Below, one piece after another: positions 53,495 to 58,213 of a stretch of 58,213 bases of DNA. Every line of letters begins with the position of its first letter. Position 1 is the stretch's first letter. The stretch covers positions 1-58,213 of the forward strand of contig JAXMBN010000033.1 of the NCBI GenBank assembly GCA_046349875.1, given 5' to 3'. Made by a program: the position numbers and the translations under genes. Under the pieces are notes generated by a model that saw only the letters and a list, made by a program, of their open reading frames with translations, ran no database searches and was not told where the DNA came from. Source of the DNA: JAXMBN01 sp046349875 (GTDB taxonomy: Bacteria > Planctomycetota > Planctomycetia > Pirellulales > Pirellulaceae).

Positions 53495-55168
53495 CTACAC
53501 TTGCAGCTTCTTGTAACGGAATCTTCGTGGCTCGTCATCTTTGATGCCCAGCCGTTCCCGTCGTTGCTGTTCGTACGTTTGAAAATTCCCTTCGCACCAG
53601 TGCACATAACCGTCCCCCTCAAACGCAAGGATATGCGTTGCGATGCGGTCCAAGAACCAACGATCGTGACTGGTAACAACTACGCATCCTACAAAATTAA
53701 GGATCGCTTCTTCAAGGGCACGTAACGTATCGACATCGAGATCGTTCGTAGGTTCGTCGAGCAATAGTACGTTGCAACCACGTCTTAGGAGCTTTGCCAA
53801 GTGAACGCGATTGCGCTCACCACCTGAAAGAACACCCACTTTCTTCTCTTGATCAGGCCCGCGGAAATTGAACTTCGAAACATAAGCGCGAGCATTAAAT
53901 TTCTTCCCCCCCATTTCCAACCAATCATTTCCACCACTGATTTCTTGGTAGACCGTTGCGTCGGGAGCGAGTGCATCACGATTCTGATCGACGTAACCGA
54001 ACTCGACCGTATCACCAACCCGCATGCTTCCACCATCCGGCCCATCCTGTCCCGTGATCATGCGAAATAGAGTCGTCTTACCTGCACCGTTGGGACCGAT
54101 CACCCCAACAATCCCCCCTGCAGGCAACCGGAACGATAGGTTGTCGATGAGGACCTTATCGCCGAATGCCTTGGTGATATTGGTTGCTTCAACAACCACC
54201 TCACCCAAGTGCTTACCAGGGGGAATTTGAATCTCGAGGTCGTCTGGTCGATCTTCGAATTGTTCCGAAGCCAGTTGTTCATACGCTGAAATACGGGCTT
54301 TGTTCTTTGCTTGGCGAGCTCGAGGTGACATCCGTATCCACTCCAGTTCCTTAGCCAAGGTTTTCTGGCGTGCCGCCGCTTGTTTCTGCTCGATCTGCAA
54401 TCTCTTCTGCTTCTGTTCAAGCCAGCTCGAGTAGTTGCCTTCAAAGGGGATTCCCATACCGCGATCCAACTCAAGAATCCACTGTGCGACGTTATCCAAG
54501 AAATAGCGATCGTGCGTTACAGCCACAACCGTTCCCGGGTATTGAGCCAAGTGCTGCTCTAACCACTGTACTGCCTCGGCATCCAAGTGGTTGGTGGGTT
54601 CGTCGAGCAATAGGAGGTCCGGTTGCTGCAAGAGGAGCTTGCACAAAGCCACGCGACGCCGCTCACCACCACTGAGCTTGGTGACATCAGCGTCCCCCGG
54701 CGGAAGATTCATGATGGACATGGCTGCCTCGACTTGCCTATCCAGCTCCCACAGATTACTGCTATCGATCACATCTTGAAGGCGAGCCATCTCATCGCAG
54801 AGCTTTTGCATCTTGGCTTCGTCAATATCGGTCCCTAGTTCCATAGAGATTTCGTTGTATCGATCCAGAACCTGTCGACGCGACGCGACGGCTTCTTCGA
54901 CATTTCCCTGAACGTCTTTCTCGGGATTCAATTGCGGCTCTTGCGATAGGTACCCCGCCACAAATCCCGATGCCAAACGCGCCGTTCCATCAAATTGCTT
55001 GTCGACTCCCGCCATGATTCGGAGCAGGGTACTTTTCCCAGCCCCGTTGGACCCGAGCACTCCAATTTTGGCCCCCGGATAAAACGCAAGCCAAATGTTC
55101 TTCAGAACTTCCTTCTGCCCGTGCTTCTTGGTGAGTTCTTCGATCGTGAAGATGTACTGCCGATTCAT
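53495..55168 (-). CDS. ettA: ABC-F protein EttA (energy-dependent translational throttle)
   Basis: A 557-residue ABC-F ATPase that binds the ribosomal E site and gates elongation by energy state. Two nucleotide-binding domains are intact: Walker A GSNGAGKST and GPNGAGKTT, signatures LSGGERRR and LSGGERNR, Walker B LLLLDEPTNHLD and LLLDEPTNDLD. Between them lies the PtIM linker (KRLQIEQKQAAARQKTLAKELEWIRMSPRARQAKNKARI), as in EttA. The first domain carries the longer arm (VASRRQVLDRYNEISMELG) that marks EttA among ABC-F proteins. The start MNRQYIFTIEELTK matches the family. Standalone gene. Confidence 0.95.
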   Translation of the reverse strand: MNRQYIFTIEELTKKHGQKEVLKNIWLAFYPGAKIGVLGSNGAGKSTLLRIMAGVDKQFDGTARLASGFVAGYLSQEPQLNPEKDVQGNVEEAVASRRQVLDRYNEISMELGTDIDEAKMQKLCDEMARLQDVIDSSNLWELDRQVEAAMSIMNLPPGDADVTKLSGGERRRVALCKLLLQQPDLLLLDEPTNHLDAEAVQWLEQHLAQYPGTVVAVTHDRYFLDNVAQWILELDRGMGIPFEGNYSSWLEQKQKRLQIEQKQAAARQKTLAKELEWIRMSPRARQAKNKARISAYEQLASEQFEDRPDDLEIQIPPGKHLGEVVVEATNITKAFGDKVLIDNLSFRLPAGGIVGVIGPNGAGKTTLFRMITGQDGPDGGSMRVGDTVEFGYVDQNRDALAPDATVYQEISGGNDWLEMGGKKFNARAYVSKFNFRGPDQEKKVGVLSGGERNRVHLAKLLRRGCNVLLLDEPTNDLDVDTLRALEEAILNFVGCVVVTSHDRWFLDRIATHILAFEGDGYVHWCEGNFQTYEQQRRERLGIKDDEPRRFRYKKLQV

Positions 55169-55251
55169 TCCTACCCCATCCCTTAAAGACCCTGTGACAT
55201 CCGTTATTCAATCCCATTTCTCCCACCCCGGCTAGTGCTCTTTCCCACACA

Positions 55252-55266
55252 AGGTGCCAGCCACCT
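55252..55266. repeat. REP-like short palindrome upstream of the transposase
   Basis: AGGTG-CCAGC-CACCT is a 5-base perfect inverted repeat 50 bases before the transposase start. Short palindromes of this kind mark REP sequences mobilised by REP-associated tyrosine transposases; only one is seen here. Confidence 0.4.
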
Positions 55267-55316
55267 ACTGTTGACATTGGAGAGGGGGTGGTTATGATTT
55301 GGGCAGGAGATTCATG

Positions 55317-56546
55317 ATGGCACGACCAAAACGGGAATCGGTGTTTCGGCATGACGAAGTCGGTATCGCTCACTGCATTCAGCGATGCGTGCGGCGGGCT
55401 TACCTAGCAGGGCAAGATCCCGCCGCCGGGAAAAGCTTTGAACACCGAAGAGAATGGATTCGCCGAAGGCTAGAACTACTGGCGGCGGTCTTTGGTATCG
55501 ATGTCCTTAGCTATGCCGTCATGTCCAATCACCTCCATGCGATCCTCAGGGTTCGGCCTGACATCGTGAAGCTTTGGTCCGACGAAGAGGTCGCGACTCG
55601 CTGGCTACGCCTTTTCCCAGGAAAAAGACTAGAAGATTTTCTCGGCGAGCCTACTCGCCAGCAGATTGCTAAAGAGCTTGGCGATGCCAAGCGATTACTT
55701 GAACTACGCAAAAGGCTCTCTAGTATCTCTTGGTTCATGCGAGCTCTCTCGGAACCCATCGCTCGCAAAGCCAATCGTGAAGATCATTGCACGGGACGGT
55801 TCTGGGAAGGACGCTTCAAGGCTCAGAAGATCGTCGATGAAGCGGGACTTCTCGCCTGCTCCATGTACGTTGATCTGAATCCCGTGCGGGCTACGATGGC
55901 TCAGTCCCCCGAGCAATCTCGGTATACATCGGCCTTTGATCGAATCCATGCAGGGAAAGGGGCGAAGAGAATTGCCTTCGCTCTGGAATATCAACCTGCA
56001 ACCATCGATGAAGAGGTTATCCAACAGCAATTGCAGGAGGCTTTGCAGAGCAAAGACAAGAAAGAGGTCGCTCGTTTGCGCAAATGCCTTGCTGATTTGC
56101 GTCTCGAAAATGAAAACACCAAGAAAGGCAAGTCAAGCAAATCCTCAAAACTCAAGTCTTCAGAGCCTAAGCCTGTAGATGCTTGGCTTGCTCCCCTGCA
56201 GCTTCATGAGCGTGGTCCTTCCGGCCCCAATCCACACCATGGTGGATTGCGAGCCAGCGATAAAGGCTTTTTGCCGATGGCGCTTGCCGAGTACTCTACA
56301 CTGCTAGACTGGACAGGCCGCGAAGGGCGACACGACAAGCGTGGTAAGATCCCAGAAAACCTTCAACCGATCTTGGATCGAATAGGGATCGAAGGCACCA
56401 TGTGGTGCGATCTTGTCTGGAGGTATTCCAAGTACTTTGGCAAGTCGCAGGCAGTGGGACGCCCTGAAAACATGAAAGCCGAAGCCAGTCAACGCGATAT
56501 CGCTTGGATTCGCGGGCAACGATCTTGCCAAGCTTGCTTCAGCTAG
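55317..56546 (+). mobile_element. REP-associated-type (Y1/HUH) transposase gene
   Basis: A 409-codon transposase of the Y1_Tnp family with an extended C-terminus. The HUH motif is HLHAI within YAVMSNHLHAILRV. The catalytic Tyr is in CSMYVDLNPVRA, preceded by GRFWEGRFKAQ. The start at 55317 has AGGAG 7 bases upstream; ATG 55314 is an alternative. The extra ~190 residues (Lys/Ser-rich linker, then a basic domain) are typical of planctomycete forms. Its end overlaps the 3' end of rsmA by eight bases, as if the element inserted beside and slightly into that gene. RAYT genes are usually single-copy and domesticated. Confidence 0.85.
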
Positions 56547-57468
56547 ATTCACGAAGTGATGTTGATGCTTTGTCGGCACTGAGAAGCCGACAGCCTTCAA
56601 CAAGCGAAATCATTTGCTCAATTGTTAGCTCCTCGGCACGCGCTTCTGGGCCTAGCCCTTCACCTGCGAGGACCGAATCGACCTCATTTCGGTCCAGCTG
56701 ATCCTTCATGGCGCTAATCAGTGCACTTCGGAGAAACTTGCGTCGGTGAATAAAAATCGCCCTCACTGTTGCGTGGAAGTAGGACGCATCATTGAGTCTC
56801 GAGCGAAGTTCTTGCTTTGGCTCAATCTTGAGGATGGCCGAGTCAACTTTGGGACGTGGCCAGAAAACCGATGGCGGCATGATACGAACGATTTCACATT
56901 CGCATTGGCTTTGGATCCAGATGCTCAACGCGCTGTAGTCCTTCGTGCGAGGCTTCGCAACAATTCTCTCAGCCAGTTCCTTCTGAATGGTAACCACCAT
57001 TCCACTGGGCCAAGGTTGAAAGTAGAGCAAATTAGAAATGATTGGCGTTGCAACGTTATAGGGGAGGTTCGCCACAAGCTTTAGCCGCGACTGAGGCACA
57101 TTCTGCATGCGCGCCTGAATCGTTTGGATTAACTCCTCTCTAAACTGGCTCTTGCTTTTCAATGCGTCTATCTGAAGCAATGTGACATTGTCGTACACTG
57201 AAAGCTGCTGCAGTGCAACTCGAGCTAAATCATGGTCGATTTCGACTGTAACTACATGCCCTGCTTTGGGTGCCATCCTCGTCGTTAATGAACCTGCTCC
57301 CGTTCCAATCTCCAAAACGACATCATGCTCATCGATGTTTGCGGATCTCGCAATAAGATCAATCAGGTTCAAATCAACGAGAAAGTTTTGACCAAACTTT
57401 GTCTTGGGGTGAAGTCCCGCTTGATCGAATTGCTGTGAAAGGAACTTGAGGGTTTGGCGTTCTGACAT
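56539..57468 (-). CDS. rsmA: 16S rRNA dimethyladenosine transferase RsmA (KsgA)
   Basis: A 309-residue enzyme that dimethylates A1518 and A1519 of 16S rRNA. KFGQNFLVD, VLEIGTGAGSLTTRMA (SAM binding) and VANLPYNVATPI (NLPY, target adenosine binding) are all present and in order. The start ATG 57468 gives the typical short N-terminus; upstream codons lie in the ribE coding end. The C-terminal ~20 residues (ADKASTSLRESS) overlap the transposase end on the other strand, so they may be replaced rather than original. Translation is close to ribE. Confidence 0.93.
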   Translation of the reverse strand: MSERQTLKFLSQQFDQAGLHPKTKFGQNFLVDLNLIDLIARSANIDEHDVVLEIGTGAGSLTTRMAPKAGHVVTVEIDHDLARVALQQLSVYDNVTLLQIDALKSKSQFREELIQTIQARMQNVPQSRLKLVANLPYNVATPIISNLLYFQPWPSGMVVTIQKELAERIVAKPRTKDYSALSIWIQSQCECEIVRIMPPSVFWPRPKVDSAILKIEPKQELRSRLNDASYFHATVRAIFIHRRKFLRSALISAMKDQLDRNEVDSVLAGEGLGPEARAEELTIEQMISLVEGCRLLSADKASTSLRESS

Positions 57469-57484
57469 GCTTGAACCTACAGAT

Positions 57485-58096
57485 TTATTCGGCGGAACGG
57501 ATGCAACCAGAGGCATTCAATTGTCGGTCGACATACTTTGACAAAAGGTCGGTTTCAATGTTGACCTCAGTCCCAACGTTCAATCTACCTAGTGTGGTAA
57601 CAGAAAGCGTGTGCGGTATCAGGGCAATTGAAAAATCCTCGTCCGTTGCATCAACTACAGTAAGACTAACCCCATCGATCGCTACCGATCCCTTACTCGC
57701 AATCTGACGGAGAATCGACTTTCCTGCCGAGATGCGAATCGTAGCCCAAGGTCCCTCGTCATTACGCGAGGTCACTTTGCCGATGCCATCGATGTGTCCA
57801 GACACTAGGTGGCCACCAAGCCGATCACCAAACTTCAAAGCACGTTCTGCGTTCGCAAAGTTTCCAGGTGCAAGTCTTCCCAAATTGGTTCGCCGAAGCG
57901 TTTCACTGCCAGCCTCAAAGGCAACAAGGCTTTCCCGGATTTCGATCGCCGTCAAACAGCAGCCATTAAATGCAACGCTATCACCGAGGGAGATTGTGCC
58001 AGAAAAGGGCTCGAGGTCGAAGACAAGCCGAACGGAATCCCCCTGAGGAATCGCTTGGACAAGCTTCACCATCGCTTCAACTAATCCTGTAAACAT
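57485..58096 (-). CDS. ribE: Riboflavin synthase (alpha subunit)
   Basis: A 203-residue riboflavin synthase, converting two 6,7-dimethyl-8-ribityllumazine to riboflavin. Two homologous lumazine-binding halves are visible: MFTGLVEAMVKLVQA with GDSVAFNGCCLTAI, and GHLVSGHIDGIGKV with GSVAIDGVSLTVVDA. The length is normal. A GAGGAAG site lies directly before the ATG at 58096. It is followed on the same strand by rsmA, 16 bases on. No FMN riboswitch was recognised upstream. Confidence 0.96.
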   Translation of the reverse strand: MFTGLVEAMVKLVQAIPQGDSVRLVFDLEPFSGTISLGDSVAFNGCCLTAIEIRESLVAFEAGSETLRRTNLGRLAPGNFANAERALKFGDRLGGHLVSGHIDGIGKVTSRNDEGPWATIRISAGKSILRQIASKGSVAIDGVSLTVVDATDEDFSIALIPHTLSVTTLGRLNVGTEVNIETDLLSKYVDRQLNASGCIRSAE

Positions 58097-58166
58097 CTTC
58101 CTCGTCCGGTCAATGGATCAAAGTGGAGGTAAAAAGAGCCAGCACAGCACGACTGGGTGGCTCAAT

Positions 58167-58181
58167 GTGTCGAAGCGACAC
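58167..58181. promoter_or_regulatory. Small palindrome upstream of riboflavin synthase
   Basis: GTGTCG-AAG-CGACAC is a perfect 6-base inverted repeat about 70 bases upstream of the riboflavin synthase start. It could be an operator or the end of an upstream transcript; no T-run follows on the minus strand. Confidence 0.35.
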
Positions 58182-58213
58182 CTTCCCGATTCTCGCTAAA
58201 TTCGCAACAATTC

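Noticed and set aside
58097..58213. FMN riboswitch upstream of riboflavin synthase
   Set aside because: The conserved RFN core segments were not seen; only a 6-base palindrome was found.
1..58213. tRNA, rRNA, CRISPR arrays or prophage genes
   Set aside because: No cloverleaf-type segments, regular short repeats with spacers, or phage structural genes were recognised on either strand by eye.

Overview
The window looks like a chromosomal segment of a planctomycete, probably in or near the Pirellulaceae. No marker rRNA is present. The inference rests on family content: a PSD1-type planctomycete cytochrome c protein (CxxCH plus DUF1549), a PTPMT1-like phosphatase, an OleA-like thiolase, a protein kinase fused to a tubulin-like domain, an FHA-EAL protein, a Lys/Ala-rich histone-H1-like protein, many exported proteins and mid-50s GC. 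Genes lie on both strands in short operons with little intergenic space. No tRNA, rRNA, CRISPR array or prophage was seen.

Layout. 1-14.7 kb holds mostly metabolic and exported single genes: PSD1 cytochrome (partial), PLP decarboxylase, M64 peptidase, a 205-bp tandem repeat running into lexA, an OYE-family flavin oxidoreductase, asd, rarD, a PTPMT1-like phosphatase, a C26-like amidotransferase lacking its nucleophile, an OleA-like synthase, a TIM-barrel glycosidase-like protein and a membrane M48 protease. 14.8-23.8 kb holds a large unknown membrane-anchored protein, then two exported TPR proteins and an ExbB-ExbD-ExbD motor. 23.9-33.4 kb (minus strand) holds a TetR-controlled RND efflux operon and a LptD-like/YihY pair. 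33.6-37.4 kb holds an NtrB/NtrC-type two-component system and an M48 lipoprotein, divergent from the LptD-like gene. 37.4-44.5 kb is the most unusual part: an FHA-EAL protein facing away from an AAA+ ATPase, a Ser/Thr kinase-tubulin fusion and a TerB-like protein. 44.7-58.2 kb holds a DUF1338 enzyme, a Gfo/Idh/MocA oxidoreductase, rimO, rsfS, a small membrane protein, an ATP-grasp/alpha-E protein with a transglutaminase, the histone-like protein, ettA, a REP-associated-type transposase, rsmA and riboflavin synthase.

How the genes may work together. The 37.4-44.5 kb cluster combines phosphorylation (kinase), phosphothreonine reading (FHA), c-di-GMP hydrolysis (EAL), a possible GTP-driven polymer (tubulin-like), an ATPase and a TerB module. 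This suggests an undescribed phospho-regulated cytomotive or stress system and is the best candidate for a new system here. The 30.1-37.4 kb block links envelope biogenesis with a two-component regulator that may sense it.

Caveat. Four genes are broken by clustered single-base frame changes (17.88-18.76 kb, 24.45-24.52 kb, 38.3 kb, 42.64-43.02 kb). Protein similarity continues across the breaks, so local assembly or sequencing errors are as likely as real decay. Fragments are listed separately and cross-referenced.
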